From positions 372,001-436,000 of the forward strand of contig NZ_BCUT01000001.1 of NCBI RefSeq assembly GCF_001591365.1: 64,000 nucleotides of DNA, given 5' to 3'. How positions within the stretch are numbered: position 1 is the stretch's first letter; each line of letters begins with the position of its first letter. The notes under the pieces are model-generated. The model was not told the origin of the DNA and searched no databases. It saw nothing but the letters and a program-made list of their open reading frames with translations. The position numbers and the translations under genes are program-made. The stretch is from Variovorax paradoxus NBRC 15149 (GTDB lineage: Bacteria; Pseudomonadota; Gammaproteobacteria; Burkholderiales; Burkholderiaceae_C). This document shows positions 45,699 to 55,397 of this stretch, in pieces.

Positions 45699-46679
45699 TC
45701 ACGCCGGCGGACTGGCTTGTTCAAGCATGTCGGGCACACGGCATGCGGCCACGTATTCGGCGCGCAGCCGCAGCACCAGATCACGCACTGTGGGTACATC
45801 GTCGATCAGGTCGATGCCTTGCCCGGCGCTCCATATGTTTTTCCAGGGTTCTGCCTGCGCCGGCAGGTGGTCGTGTCGCATGCCACGACCTGTCGGCACG
45901 GGCAGGTCAGCCGGATCCAGGCCCACCATGCGCATCGATTCCACGAGCCAATTGGCAGCGACACCGGCGATGCGGTCCGTGTAGGCCAGATCGCTCGAGC
46001 CCTGCGACACCAGCATGTCCTTGTAGGCCTGCGGCGCCATCGACTCCCGGGTGGCGATGAACCGGGTGCCGAGGTAGGCAAGGTCGGCGCCCAGCACTTC
46101 GGCGGCGCGAATGGTCGCGCCGTTTGACACGGCGCCACCCATGACGATCACGCCATCGAACATCGAGCGTATCTTGGGGATCATGGCAAGGTGACTGAGC
46201 GTTCCCGAGTGCCCTCCTCCGCCCGCGCCGATGCAGTTGAGTCCGTCGGCGCCCGCCGCGATGGCCTTCTCTGCAAAGCGCAGGCTGGTCACGTCATGGA
46301 AAACGAGCAGTCCGACATCGTGCGCGCGGCGGATCAGGTCGGTCGGGTCTCCGCCAACGGTGATTACGATCTTTACGCCGTATCGGGCGCACAGATCGAA
46401 GTTCTGGCTCAGTTCGTCATCGCGCACGCGCGTCGCCAGGTTCACCGCCAGTGGCCCCGCTGCCGTGCCGGTCTCGCCTTCGAAGCGCTCCGTCGCCGAA
46501 CTGATCTCGGCCAGCCATGACTCGAACTCGCTGAACGTGCGCGCGTTCTGCCGCGGAAGACCACCGACCAGGCCAGCCAGACAGGCCTCGCGCACGAGCG
46601 CCGGGCCGCTGACGAGAAACATCGGCGCGCACACGGCCGGCAGTTTGAGGGCAGCGCGGATGGGGGCAGGCAGGGACAT
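45699..46679 (-). CDS. NAD(P)H-dependent flavin oxidoreductase/nitronate-monooxygenase family protein
   Basis: A 326-residue FMN TIM-barrel protein of the 2-nitropropane dioxygenase family. Motifs: APMFLVSGPALVREACLAGL at the N-terminus, AGADGLNCIGAGGGGHSGTL (FMN phosphate region, with the family's catalytic-His position), and IVMGGAVSNGATIRAAEVLG, ADLAYLGTRFIATRES. Members found in acyl-CoA degradation clusters often act as enoyl-CoA or dienoyl-CoA reductases, or as enoyl reductase-like enzymes; the sequence alone does not decide. It lies 74 bp downstream of etfA on the same strand. Confidence 0.85.
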   Translation of the reverse strand: MSLPAPIRAALKLPAVCAPMFLVSGPALVREACLAGLVGGLPRQNARTFSEFESWLAEISSATERFEGETGTAAGPLAVNLATRVRDDELSQNFDLCARYGVKIVITVGGDPTDLIRRAHDVGLLVFHDVTSLRFAEKAIAAGADGLNCIGAGGGGHSGTLSHLAMIPKIRSMFDGVIVMGGAVSNGATIRAAEVLGADLAYLGTRFIATRESMAPQAYKDMLVSQGSSDLAYTDRIAGVAANWLVESMRMVGLDPADLPVPTGRGMRHDHLPAQAEPWKNIWSAGQGIDLIDDVPTVRDLVLRLRAEYVAACRVPDMLEQASPPA

Positions 46680-46752
46680 GGCTAGGCTTTGTCATTCGCG
46701 AAATGAAAGGGCCTGCCACCACCTTCCGGCTGGACAGAACACTCGGGAGGCA

Positions 46753-47697
46753 TCAGGAATGGTTCGACAGTGCCTGGGTCAACTCCGGCACCGCCGTGAA
46801 CAGGTCGGCCACCAGGCCGTAGTCGGCTACCGAGAAGATCGGCGCCTCTTCGTCCTTGTTGATCGCCACGATCACCTTGGAGTCCTTCATGCCGGCCAGA
46901 TGCTGGATCGCGCCCGAGATGCCGCAGGCGATGTACAACTGCGGCGCGACGATCTTGCCGGTCTGGCCCACTTGCCAATCGTTCGGGGCGTAGCCTGCGT
47001 CGACTGCAGCGCGGCTGGCGCCCAAGCCGGCGTTGAGCTTGTCGGCCAGCGGCGTCATCACTTCGGTGAACTTCTCGGCGCTGCCCAAGGCCCGGCCGCC
47101 CGAGACGATGATCTTGGCGGCGGTGAGTTCGGGGCGGTCGCTCTTGGTGACTTCGCGGCCCACGAAGCTGGACTTGCCCGAATCGGCCACGCCTTCGGCC
47201 GTTTCAACGCTCGCGCTGCCACCGGTGGCGGCTGCGGCGTCGAAGCCGGTGGTGCGCACGGTGATCACCTTGGTGGCGTCGCTGCTCTGCACGGTGGCGA
47301 TGGCGTTGCCGGCGTAGATCGGGCGCTCGAAGGTGTCGGGGCTTTCGACCTTGGTGATGTCGGAGATCTGCGCCACGTCGAGCTTGGCGGCCACGCGCGG
47401 CGCGACGTTCTTGCCGTTGGCAGTCGAGGGGAACAGGATGTGGCTGTAGTTGGCCGCGATGGCCAGCACCTGGGCGGCCACGTTCTCCGCGAGGTTCTCT
47501 GCGAGCGAAGGGCCGTCGGCCACGATGACCTTGGCGACGCCTGCGATCTGGGCGGCGGCCTTGCTGGCTTCGGCGGCATTGGCACCGGCGACGAGCACGT
47601 GCACGTCGCCGCCGCAGGCGAGCGCCGCGGTCACGGTGTTGAGGGTCGCGGGCTTGACGGTCGCGTGGTCGTGTTCGGCAATAACTAGTGCGGTCAT
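46753..47697 (-). CDS. etfA: Electron transfer flavoprotein alpha subunit
   Basis: A 314-residue FAD-binding subunit that transfers electrons from acyl-CoA dehydrogenases to the membrane ETF dehydrogenase. The C-terminal FAD motif region reads [18 protein letters not shown], then [20 protein letters not shown] and [14 protein letters not shown]. The start is 13 bp after etfB. Its presence inside a beta-oxidation block with two acyl-CoA dehydrogenases suggests a dedicated electron carrier in addition to the housekeeping pair. Confidence 0.96.
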   Translation of the reverse strand: MTALVIAEHDHATVKPATLNTVTAALACGGDVHVLVAGANAAEASKAAAQIAGVAKVIVADGPSLAENLAENVAAQVLAIAANYSHILFPSTANGKNVAPRVAAKLDVAQISDITKVESPDTFERPIYAGNAIATVQSSDATKVITVRTTGFDAAAATGGSASVETAEGVADSGKSSFVGREVTKSDRPELTAAKIIVSGGRALGSAEKFTEVMTPLADKLNAGLGASRAAVDAGYAPNDWQVGQTGKIVAPQLYIACGISGAIQHLAGMKDSKVIVAINKDEEAPIFSVADYGLVADLFTAVPELTQALSNHS

Positions 47698-47710
47698 GTC
47701 GTTGTCTTCC

Positions 47711-48460
47711 TCAGATCACTTTGGCTTCGTTCTTGAGCTTGTCCACCAGGGTGGCGACGTCGGGCACCTTGATGCCGGCGCCGCGCTTGGGCGGCTCGCT
47801 GACCTTGAGGGTCTTCAGGCGCGGCTTCACGTCCACGCCCAGGTCTTCGGGCTTGAAGGTGTCGAGCTGCTTCTTCTTGGCCTTCATGATGTTGGGCAGC
47901 GTCACATAGCGCGGCTCGTTCAGGCGCAGGTCGGTCGTGATGACGGCCGGCAGGCTGAGCGTGATGGTTTCCAGGCCGCCGTCCACTTCGCGCGTGACGG
48001 TGGCCTTGCCGTCGGCCACTTCGACCTTGGAGGCGAAGGTGGCTTGCGGCAGGTCGGCCAGCGCGGCGAGCATCTGGCCGGTCTGGTTGGCGTCGTCGTC
48101 GATGGCCTGCTTGCCCAGGATGATCAGCTGGGGCTGTTCCTTGTCGACCAGGGCCTTGAGCAGCTTGGCGACGGCCAGCGGCTGCAGCTCTTCGGTGGTC
48201 TCGACCAGGATGCCGCGGTCGGCACCGATGGCCATGGCCGTGCGCAGGGTCTCCTGGCACTTGGCGTCGCCGCAGGAGACGGCGATGACTTCGGTGACCA
48301 CGCCCTTTTCCTTCAGGCGCACGGCTTCTTCCACGGCGATCTCGTCGAAGGGGTTCATGCTCATCTTGACGTTGGCAATGTCCACTCCGGTGCCGTCGCT
48401 CTTCACGCGCACCTTGACGTTGTAATCGACGACCCGTTTGACCGGCACTAGAACCTTCAT
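47711..48460 (-). CDS. etfB: Electron transfer flavoprotein beta subunit
   Basis: A 249-residue AMP-binding partner of EtfA. N-terminal [20 protein letters not shown], then [38 protein letters not shown] and the signature [20 protein letters not shown] with NIMKAKKK. Preceded by AGGAG. A damaged paralogue lies at 44039-44236, so at least one more etfB existed in this genome. Confidence 0.96.
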   Translation of the reverse strand: MKVLVPVKRVVDYNVKVRVKSDGTGVDIANVKMSMNPFDEIAVEEAVRLKEKGVVTEVIAVSCGDAKCQETLRTAMAIGADRGILVETTEELQPLAVAKLLKALVDKEQPQLIILGKQAIDDDANQTGQMLAALADLPQATFASKVEVADGKATVTREVDGGLETITLSLPAVITTDLRLNEPRYVTLPNIMKAKKKQLDTFKPEDLGVDVKPRLKTLKVSEPPKRGAGIKVPDVATLVDKLKNEAKVI

Positions 48461-48497
48461 GAATCAACTCCTGGATTTGTAGAAGAATGCGACCGCA

Positions 48498-49316
48498 CTA
48501 GCGACCCGGAAATACCGGCGGCCTCTTGGCCGCGAGCGCTCGCAGGCCTTCGGCGAACGATTCGCTGTCGATCAGCTCGCGCTGCCTGGTGCGCTCATAG
48601 GCCAATTGGTTCGGCAGGCTTTGCTGTTCGGAGGCCTGGAACAAGGTGCGAATCTCCTGTGCGGCGCCCGCTGGCAGGGCCGCGAGTCGAGCGGCGATCC
48701 CAAGGCCCTCGGCCATGAGGTTTTCGTCGTCGACGCACGCCCAGACCAGCCCCATTCCCGCTGCCCGTTCCGCGCTCACCCGTTCTCCCAGCAGCGTGAG
48801 GCCGGACGCGCGCGCCCGCCCGACCAGCCGCGGCAAGAACCAGCTGATGCCCAGGTCGGGCACCAATCCCAGTGCCGGCACGAATGGCAAGTAGAAGTAG
48901 GCGGACCGCGCAGCGATGACGACATCGGCCGCCAGCGCCAGGCCCACGCCAGCGCCGACTGCCGCACCGTTGACGGCACAGACGACCGGCACCGGCAGAT
49001 TTCTCAAGCATTCGATGATGGGGTTCCCGGTCTTCTCCATCAGGTCGTGAATCTGCTCGCCGAGGCTGGGCGCGCCGGGCTCGATGCTGCCGTTCTGCGC
49101 CAGCATCGCCAGATCCGCACCTGTGCAGAATCCCTTTCCGACCGCGGTCAGGACAAGGGCCCGGATCGATGCATCGGCAACGACGCGCTGAAGGCCATCG
49201 AGCAATCCCTGCTGGAGCGCCGCGGTCAGCGGGTTCATGCGGGTGCCTTGGTTGAGGGTCAGGGTCGCGATGCCGCTGCTCACCTCGAACAGGACGGCTG
49301 ACTCATTCATTTTCAT
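48498..49316 (-). CDS. Enoyl-CoA hydratase/isomerase family protein
   Basis: A 272-residue crotonase. Oxyanion-hole segments GKGFCTGADLAMLA (about 63-76) and NGAAVGAGVGLALAADVVIA (about 112-131). At the usual hydratase Glu positions there is FVPALGLVPDLGISWFLPRL, with one Glu replaced, which resembles the PaaG/isomerase-like and hydrolase-like branch. ATG 49316 overlaps the end of the DUF2889 gene by 14 bp. It lies directly upstream of etfBA in the same transcription direction. Confidence 0.87.
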   Translation of the reverse strand: MKMNESAVLFEVSSGIATLTLNQGTRMNPLTAALQQGLLDGLQRVVADASIRALVLTAVGKGFCTGADLAMLAQNGSIEPGAPSLGEQIHDLMEKTGNPIIECLRNLPVPVVCAVNGAAVGAGVGLALAADVVIAARSAYFYLPFVPALGLVPDLGISWFLPRLVGRARASGLTLLGERVSAERAAGMGLVWACVDDENLMAEGLGIAARLAALPAGAAQEIRTLFQASEQQSLPNQLAYERTRQRELIDSESFAEGLRALAAKRPPVFPGR

Positions 49317-49920
49317 GGCCGAATGGCCCTTCATCGGGATTGGAACGCAGGACAGGACGGGCTGCGCAGAGAAGATGCGGGAAGTGCTGCCGCACCACCC
49401 GGCCGTCGAGACGCAGCGCGTGGCATCCGCCCAGCGGCGAACTGCGCAGCGGACTGTCCTGCGCATCGGCGCCGCCGAAGCCGTCGGGCTTCGACCACAG
49501 GATCTGGAAGGCCGTGGTCGCCATCGGAGGCAGCAGTTCGGTCATGTGCGAGCAACCGAGCACGCCACGAAAGCGGCGCTTCACAGCCTGCGTGAATCCT
49601 GGCTGTATGCGCAGGCCGACGAGTTTCCGGTAGCTGTCGGTGATGTCGCCGCAGACCGCGTACGGCGCACGCAGCGTCCGTGCCTCGGCTTCATGGATGA
49701 CAAAGTCGCGGTCGATGGCCAGTCGCACAGTCATCTGGTGGATCGGCTGTCCGGCTTCGACAGCGCGCTCGGGCAAGGCGAGCACGAACGGCTTGGTGTC
49801 GGTCAGCGTGCCTTCGATGTCGAACAGCCCGTCGTCGCGCGCAAAGCCCTCGCAGACCACCCGGCGCGTGTGCACGGGGCGCCGGCCCACCGCGGGTATG
49901 GCACGCGCAGCGTCGTTCAT
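49303..49920 (-). CDS. DUF2889 protein of the beta-oxidation operon
   Basis: A 205-residue protein of unknown function. Recognisable DUF2889 stretches are RRVVCEGFARDDGLFDIEGT, then LTDTKPF, GQPIHQMTVRLAIDRDFVIH and GLRIQPGFTQAVKRRFRGVL, GCSHMTELLPPMATTAFQ. It has no signal peptide. It is locked between the racemase gene (ATGA overlap) and a crotonase gene (14-bp overlap), so it is surely co-translated with acyl-CoA enzymes. A conserved His/Cys pair (GCSHMTELL) hints at metal or thioester chemistry, but no activity is known. Confidence 0.8.
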   Translation of the reverse strand: MNDAARAIPAVGRRPVHTRRVVCEGFARDDGLFDIEGTLTDTKPFVLALPERAVEAGQPIHQMTVRLAIDRDFVIHEAEARTLRAPYAVCGDITDSYRKLVGLRIQPGFTQAVKRRFRGVLGCSHMTELLPPMATTAFQILWSKPDGFGGADAQDSPLRSSPLGGCHALRLDGRVVRQHFPHLLCAARPVLRSNPDEGPFGHENE

Positions 49921-51122
49921 AGGCATCGCTGCGGCAGTGGAACCGGCATGTCAGCCGCACCAGGAGGTCGGTACACGGTGCCGGACTCGCACAGCGCCGC
50001 GATGTCGCCATCGGCCAGGCCCAGCGAGCGCAGCAGCGCCGTGCTGTCGCGCCCGATCACCGGTGCGGGCGCCGGCAATTCGCTCGGCGTGCGGCCAAAG
50101 CGTGGCGCAGGCGCCGGCTGCACCACACCGTCGGGCGCCACGAAGGTGCCGCGGGCGAGGTTGTGCGGATGCCGCGGCGCCTCGCTCATGGCCAGCACCG
50201 GCGCGAAGCAGACGTCGCTGCCCTCGAGCAGGTCACACCATGCATCACGGCTGCGCGTAAGGAACAGCGCAGACAGCTTGGCCTTCAGCGCCGGCCATTC
50301 GCCACGCTCCCACTGCTGGAGGAAGTGCGGGTCGGTGATCTCGCACTTGTCGAGCAACTGCCGGTAGAACTGCGGCTCGATCGAGCCGATGGAGACGAAA
50401 CGGCCGTCCGCGCATTCGTAGTTGCCGTAGAAGTGCGCCGCGCCGTCCAGGAAGTTGCTTTCGCGCGCATCACCCCAGTGGCCCTTGGCCATGAGGCCGT
50501 ACTGAGCCGCCATCAGCACGGCGGCGCCATCGGTCATGGCCGCATCGACTACCTGGCCCTGCCCCGAGCTGCGCGCGTCCACCAGCGCCGCGACCACGCC
50601 GAGCGCCAGCAGCATGCCGCCGCCGCCGTAGTCGCCGACCAGGTTGAGCGGCGGCGCGGGCGGCCGGTCCTGCGGCCCCATCGCATGCACCGCGCCAGAC
50701 AGCGCAATGTAGTTCAGGTCGTGCCCGGCCGCGTGCGCCAGCGGTCCGGTCTGGCCCCAGCCGGTCATGCGGCCGTACACCAGCCTGGGGTTGCGGGCGT
50801 GGCAGACATCGGGGCCGAGGCCCAACTTCTCGGTCACACCGGGCCGGAAGCCTTCGATTAGGATGTCCGCGCGCTCGATCAGCGCGAGCACAGTCTCGAT
50901 GCCGCGCGGGTCCTTCATGTTGACCGCAATCGACTCGCGGCCACGGTCCACGATGCTGTCGTTGCGCATCAGGCCTTCGAGCGCACTGCCACCGCATGGC
51001 GACGGAATGCGGTCGATGCGGATCACCCGTGCGCCCATGTCGGCCAGCATCATCCCGGCGAAAGGCCCGGGGCCGATGCTGGCGAGTTCGATGACGGTGA
51101 CGCCTTGAAGAGGGCCTGCCAC
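49917..51122 (-). CDS. CaiB/BaiF family alpha-methylacyl-CoA racemase-like enzyme
   Basis: A 401-residue family III CoA-transferase-fold protein. H134 and D164 (AAGHDLNYIALSG, LNLVGDYGGGGM), 30 residues apart, match the catalytic His126/Asp156 pair of mycobacterial alpha-methylacyl-CoA racemase; RLVYGRMTGWGQTGP is also racemase-like. It would epimerise 2-methyl-branched acyl-CoAs so that the S-specific acyl-CoA dehydrogenase can act. GTG 51122 lies one base after the stop of the FadJ-like gene. Other CoA-transferase roles are less likely given the His/Asp pair. Confidence 0.88.
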   Translation of the reverse strand: MAGPLQGVTVIELASIGPGPFAGMMLADMGARVIRIDRIPSPCGGSALEGLMRNDSIVDRGRESIAVNMKDPRGIETVLALIERADILIEGFRPGVTEKLGLGPDVCHARNPRLVYGRMTGWGQTGPLAHAAGHDLNYIALSGAVHAMGPQDRPPAPPLNLVGDYGGGGMLLALGVVAALVDARSSGQGQVVDAAMTDGAAVLMAAQYGLMAKGHWGDARESNFLDGAAHFYGNYECADGRFVSIGSIEPQFYRQLLDKCEITDPHFLQQWERGEWPALKAKLSALFLTRSRDAWCDLLEGSDVCFAPVLAMSEAPRHPHNLARGTFVAPDGVVQPAPAPRFGRTPSELPAPAPVIGRDSTALLRSLGLADGDIAALCESGTVYRPPGAADMPVPLPQRCL

Positions 51123-51123
51123 G

Positions 51124-53250
51124 TCAGACCGCGTGGTAGCGCTGGTGGGATTCGGCCATCTCGCGCAGCGAGGCCGGCACCGCGAAGCGTTCGCCGTGGG
51201 ATTTGGCCAGCGCATCGCATTCCTCGACGAAGCGGGCCGCGCCGATCATGTCGATGTAGCTGATCGCGCCGCCGAGCACCGCCGGGAAGCCCCAGCCGAG
51301 CAGCGAGCCGACGTCTGCGTCCTTGACGCTCACGATGCCCTCGGCCACGCAGCGCGCGGCTTCGAGCGACTGCGAATACATCAGGCGGTTGCGCACCGTG
51401 TCGAGCGTGGGCTGCTCCCTGGCCGGCGGATAGTGCTCGGCCAGGCCGGGCCACAGGCGCTTTTTGCCGTCGGTCGGATAGTCGTAGAAGCCCTTGCCTG
51501 TCTTGCGCCCGATGCGTTCGAAATCCTCGACCATGGCCTTCATGACGGCATCCTGCGGCTGCTCGCGGTAGGTATCGCCCATGTCCAGCTTTGCCTGCTT
51601 GAGCGCCTTGTAGAGCAGCTCGACGGTGACCTCGTCGATCAGCGCCAGCGGCGGCATCGGCATGCCGGCCAGGCGGGCGGCATTCTCGATCAGGTTCGGC
51701 TCGACGCCTTCGCGCAGCATGGTCATCGCCTCGTACGGCAGCATCGCGAACGCGCGGTTGGCATAGAACGAAGGGCAGTCGTTCACCACGATCGGCGTCT
51801 TGCGGATGCGCTTGACGAAGTCCATTGCCTGGCCGATGGTGGCGTTGGATGTCTTCTTGCCGCGAATCACCTCGACCAGCGGCATCTTCTCGACCGGCGA
51901 GAAAAAATGCAGCCCGACGAACAGCCCCGGCCGCACCGACACTTCGGCCAAGCCGGTGATCGGCAAGGTGGAGGTGTTCGTCGCGAAGATCGCGTCCGGG
52001 TCCATCGCCGCCTCGGCGCGACGGGTGACTTCGGCCTTCACTTCGCGGCTCTCGAAGACCGCCTCGATGACGATCTCGCAACCGGCCAGCGCCGCATAGT
52101 CGGTGCTCGGCGTGACCAGTGCCAGCGCCTGGTCGCGGCGCTCGGCCGACAGGCGGCCTTTCGCCACCTGCGCGTCGAGCAGCTTCGCGCCGTAGGCCTT
52201 GCCCTTCTCGGCCGCTTCGAGCGTGGTGTCGAGCAGCACGACCTGCAGCCCGGCCTGCGCGCTCACGTAGGCCAGCCCCGCGCCCATCATGCCGGCGCCG
52301 AGCACGGCCACCTTCGTGAACTTGCGGGTCGGCGCGTCCTTGGGCCGGTCGGCCAGCCGGTTCGCATCGCCCATCGAATAGAACAGCGTGCGGATCATGT
52401 TCTTGGTCTGCGCAGAAGTCGCCAGCCGCGCGAACTGGCGCTGCTCGATCTTCAGGCCGTTGTCGATATCGACCTGGCAACCGTCGTACACGCAGGCCAG
52501 GATCGCCTCTGGCGCCGGATACAGCGCCTGGGTCTTGCCCAGCAGATGGGCGGAGACGCCGAAGAAGACCTGCGAAGCGCCGGGCTCCTGCGGCGTGCCG
52601 CCCGGAAACCTGAAGTTCTTGGCATCCCAGGGCTTGACGACGGCCGACGGGCCGTCGTCCAACAGCCACGCCTTTGCACGCGAGAGCAGTTGCGCCGCAG
52701 GCACTACCTCGTCGACGATGCCCGCGGCCAGTGCCTGGGCCGGTGCGACCTTGCGGCCTTCGAGCAGGTAGGGCAACGCGGCCTTGATACCGATCATGCG
52801 CGGCAGGCGCTGCGTGCCACCGGCCGCGGGCAGCAGCCCCAGCGTCACTTCGGGCACGCCGAGCTGGGCCTTCGGATCGTCCACCGCAATGCGGCGATGG
52901 CAGGCCAGGCAGACCTCCAGGCCGCCACCCAGCGCGGTGCCGTTGATGGCGGCCACGAAGGGCTTGCCGGAGGTCTCCAGCAGGCGCAGCGTGCGGCTGA
53001 AGGGGCCGGAACTCGCCATCGACTCTTCCGCCGTGCGGATTTCGCGGATCAACCCGAGGTCGCCGCCAGCCACGAATTCGGGACGTGACGAAGTGACGAT
53101 CACGCCCTTCACCCGCGGGTCGGCAATGGCTTTGCGCACCGCCTCGTCGAAGGCGGCGATGGACGCCAGGTTCAACACGTTCATGGGACGATCGGCCACG
53201 TTCCACGTGAGCGTGGCGATGCCGTCGTCGTCAGTCTGGTAATCGATCAT
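51124..53250 (-). CDS. Bifunctional enoyl-CoA hydratase/3-hydroxyacyl-CoA dehydrogenase (FadJ-like)
   Basis: 708 residues. The N-terminal crotonase domain (about 1-190) has EFVAGGDLGLIRE and NGTALGGGLEVCLACHRRIA. The Rossmann domain begins VAVLGAGMMGAGLAYVSAQ (about 313), with VIEAVFESREVKAEV, NTSTLPIT and the His/Glu dehydrogenase site GLHFFSPVEKMPLVEVIRG. C-terminal helical domains follow (GKGFYDYP). ATG 53250 was chosen at the start of homology. It performs the hydration and NAD-linked oxidation steps, followed by the thiolase encoded just upstream. Confidence 0.94.
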   Translation of the reverse strand: MIDYQTDDDGIATLTWNVADRPMNVLNLASIAAFDEAVRKAIADPRVKGVIVTSSRPEFVAGGDLGLIREIRTAEESMASSGPFSRTLRLLETSGKPFVAAINGTALGGGLEVCLACHRRIAVDDPKAQLGVPEVTLGLLPAAGGTQRLPRMIGIKAALPYLLEGRKVAPAQALAAGIVDEVVPAAQLLSRAKAWLLDDGPSAVVKPWDAKNFRFPGGTPQEPGASQVFFGVSAHLLGKTQALYPAPEAILACVYDGCQVDIDNGLKIEQRQFARLATSAQTKNMIRTLFYSMGDANRLADRPKDAPTRKFTKVAVLGAGMMGAGLAYVSAQAGLQVVLLDTTLEAAEKGKAYGAKLLDAQVAKGRLSAERRDQALALVTPSTDYAALAGCEIVIEAVFESREVKAEVTRRAEAAMDPDAIFATNTSTLPITGLAEVSVRPGLFVGLHFFSPVEKMPLVEVIRGKKTSNATIGQAMDFVKRIRKTPIVVNDCPSFYANRAFAMLPYEAMTMLREGVEPNLIENAARLAGMPMPPLALIDEVTVELLYKALKQAKLDMGDTYREQPQDAVMKAMVEDFERIGRKTGKGFYDYPTDGKKRLWPGLAEHYPPAREQPTLDTVRNRLMYSQSLEAARCVAEGIVSVKDADVGSLLGWGFPAVLGGAISYIDMIGAARFVEECDALAKSHGERFAVPASLREMAESHQRYHAV

Positions 53251-53288
53251 TGAATTTCTTTCCTGCAGATGAGGTGCACTGTCACCAA

Positions 53289-54497
53289 TCAGACGCGCTC
53301 GATGACCATCACCGAACCCATGCCGCCGCCAACGCACATGGTGACCAGGCCGGTCGACAGGTCGCGCCGCTCGAGTTCGTCGAGCAGGGTGGCCAGCAGC
53401 ATGCCGCCGCTCGCGCCCAACGGGTGGCCCATGGCAATGGCGCCGCCGTTCACGTTGACCTTGTCGTGCGGCACGTCGAGTGCTTCCATGAAGCGCAGAA
53501 CCACGGCCGCAAAGGCTTCGTTGCACTCGAACAGGTCGATGTCGTTGGCCGACATGCCGGCGCGCTTGAGCGCCGCTTCGGCCGCAGGTGCCGGGCCGGT
53601 CAGCATGATGGTCGGTTCGGAGCCGACCGTACCGAAGGACAGCACCCGCGCGCGCGGCCGCAGGCCCTGCTGCGCGGCACCTTCCTTCGTGCCGATCAGC
53701 ACTGCGGAGGCGCCATCCACAACGCCGGATGAATTGCCGGCATGGTGGACGTGCGCGATGCCGCCGAGCTGAGGATAGCGATGCAGCGCCATGGCATCGA
53801 AGCCCATCTTCTCGCCCAGGGTGCCAAAAGACGGTTCGAGCTGGGCGAGCGATGCCAACGTGGTGTCGCCCCGAACGTGCTCGTCATGGCCCAGGATCAG
53901 CAGCCCGTTGATGTCCCGCACCGGCGCGACCGACTTCGCGAAGTAGCCTTCGGCCCAGGCGGCGGCGGCGCGGCGCTGGCTCTCGACCGCATAGCGGTCG
54001 ACGTCCTCGCGGCTGTAGCCGTAGAGCGTGGCGATCAGGTCGGCCGACACGCCCTGCGGGACGATGCGGTTCGCGATGGTGATCTGCGGGTCGGTGATCC
54101 ATGGACCACCGGCGGCCGCCATAGGCACGCGCGACATGCTCTCGACGCCACCGCCGATGGCGAGCTCGGCCTGCCCCGCCTTGACCAGCGCCGACGCGAA
54201 GTTGCAGGCTTCCAGGCCCGAGCCGCAAAAGCGGTTGATCTGGATTCCCGGCACGGCCTCGTCGTAGCCGGCAGCGAACACCGCGGCCTTGCCGATGTCG
54301 GCCGCCTGCTCCATCACCGGCCCGGCGCAGCCGAGGATCACGTCGTTCACTTTGGACGTGTCGAGTCCGTTGCGCTCGCGCAGCGCCTGAAGCACGCCAG
54401 CCGCCAGACGCACGGGCGCCACTTCGTGCAGGCTGCCGCTGGCGCGGCCACGCCCGCGTGGCGTGCGCACGGCGTCGAGAATGTAGGCTTCTGTCAT
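53289..54497 (-). CDS. Acetyl-CoA C-acyltransferase (FadA-type thiolase)
   Basis: A 402-residue thiolase cleaving 3-oxoacyl-CoA. Nucleophile C91 (INRFCGSGLEACNFA), second-site His in GGAIAMGHPLGASGGML and the C-terminal Cys in MCVGGGMGSVMV are present. The N-terminus MTEAYILDAVRTPRGRGR and ATG 54497 agree with the family. It is 38 bp upstream of the FadJ-like gene, a normal FadB/A-type pairing in reverse order. Confidence 0.94.
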   Translation of the reverse strand: MTEAYILDAVRTPRGRGRASGSLHEVAPVRLAAGVLQALRERNGLDTSKVNDVILGCAGPVMEQAADIGKAAVFAAGYDEAVPGIQINRFCGSGLEACNFASALVKAGQAELAIGGGVESMSRVPMAAAGGPWITDPQITIANRIVPQGVSADLIATLYGYSREDVDRYAVESQRRAAAAWAEGYFAKSVAPVRDINGLLILGHDEHVRGDTTLASLAQLEPSFGTLGEKMGFDAMALHRYPQLGGIAHVHHAGNSSGVVDGASAVLIGTKEGAAQQGLRPRARVLSFGTVGSEPTIMLTGPAPAAEAALKRAGMSANDIDLFECNEAFAAVVLRFMEALDVPHDKVNVNGGAIAMGHPLGASGGMLLATLLDELERRDLSTGLVTMCVGGGMGSVMVIERV

Positions 54498-54537
54498 CTG
54501 GAATTTGCCTTTGGGTTGGAAATGCGGTGCGGCGCCA

Positions 54538-55347
54538 TCAGGCGCCAGTGAAACGGGGTTTGCGACGCTGCTGGAAGGCGGCGATGCCTTCATGCAGGTC
54601 AGCGGTCGCGAACACCTTGCGAAGTTGGCGCCCCTCGTGGGCAACCATTTCCTCGAAGTCACTCCCCTGCAGGAGGATCTCCTTGGACAATCGGAACGCC
54701 TCGGTCGGCCCGCTGGCGATGTTCTGTGCCAGCGCATGCGCCTCTGCGGCGACCCCGCCATTGGCGACGGCGCGGTTGATCAGCCCCAGCCGGGCCGCCT
54801 CCTCCCCGCCGACCATGCGGCCGGTGTAGATCAGCTCCGCAGCCATCGGATAGCCGAGGCGGCTCAGCAGGAAGTAATGGGCCCCGGTGTCCGGCACCAT
54901 GCCGATGTGACGGAACGGACTGCCGAAGAGCGCATCGCCGTCGGCCAGGCAAACGTCGCAACAAAGCGCCAGGCCAAGCCCGAAGCCGAGCGCCGGGCCG
55001 GCCACCGCGGCGATGGTGGGCACCGGCAGCTCGCGCAGCTTGCGGCAGAAGGGACCGACGACGTTGGCGATCACCGCCATCGGGTCGTCGGCGGCCGGAT
55101 CGATCGAGCCAATGTCCCACCCGGCGGAAAAGACGCCGCCCGCGCCGCGGATCACCAGACAGCGCGCCCCGGATTTCACCGCCTCGTCGATCATCGCGTC
55201 GAGACGCTCGACGTCGGGTGCGCGAAAGCTGTTCTTGGGTTGCGCCAGGTCCAGCAGCAGGGTGGCGACGTCGCCGTCCCGATGCAGCTCGATGCCGGCT
55301 TTGGCGACGGCTGCGCTGGCTTGATGCGATGTTTCTGTCATGGCCAT
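54538..55347 (-). CDS. Enoyl-CoA hydratase/isomerase family protein
   Basis: A 269-residue crotonase. Oxyanion-hole segments GGVFSAGWDIGSIDPA (about 70-85) and GPALGFGLGLALCCDVCLAD (about 118-137); FRHIGMVPDTGAHYFLLSRL covers the second catalytic region, with Asp at the place of the usual Glu. The ATG (55347, or 55341) lies 30 bp downstream of operator copy B, so the gene may begin a transcription unit running through the thiolase and FadJ-like genes. Confidence 0.88.
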   Translation of the reverse strand: MAMTETSHQASAAVAKAGIELHRDGDVATLLLDLAQPKNSFRAPDVERLDAMIDEAVKSGARCLVIRGAGGVFSAGWDIGSIDPAADDPMAVIANVVGPFCRKLRELPVPTIAAVAGPALGFGLGLALCCDVCLADGDALFGSPFRHIGMVPDTGAHYFLLSRLGYPMAAELIYTGRMVGGEEAARLGLINRAVANGGVAAEAHALAQNIASGPTEAFRLSKEILLQGSDFEEMVAHEGRQLRKVFATADLHEGIAAFQQRRKPRFTGA

Positions 55348-55376
55348 GACTGTCGCTGCGGCGGCTGCGGGAGGTA

Positions 55377-55392
55377 TCGTCGCATCCGACGA
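55377..55392. promoter_or_regulatory. Palindromic operator, copy B of the TCGTCGCATCCGACGA motif
   Basis: TCGTCGCATCCGACGA, with 6-bp arms around CATC, lies in the 50-bp gap between two crotonase genes, upstream of the one ending at 54538. It is identical over 16 bp to copies at 45522-45537 and 59825-59840. Confidence 0.7.
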
Positions 55393-55397
55393 ATCCT

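Noticed and set aside
46231-47688. 485-codon plus-strand frame opposite etfA and the flavin oxidoreductase
   Set aside because: Runs across two convincing genes in antisense and shows no protein-like motifs.
51133-53088. 651-codon plus-strand frame opposite the FadJ-like gene
   Set aside because: Antisense shadow of the 708-residue bifunctional enzyme, no domain features.
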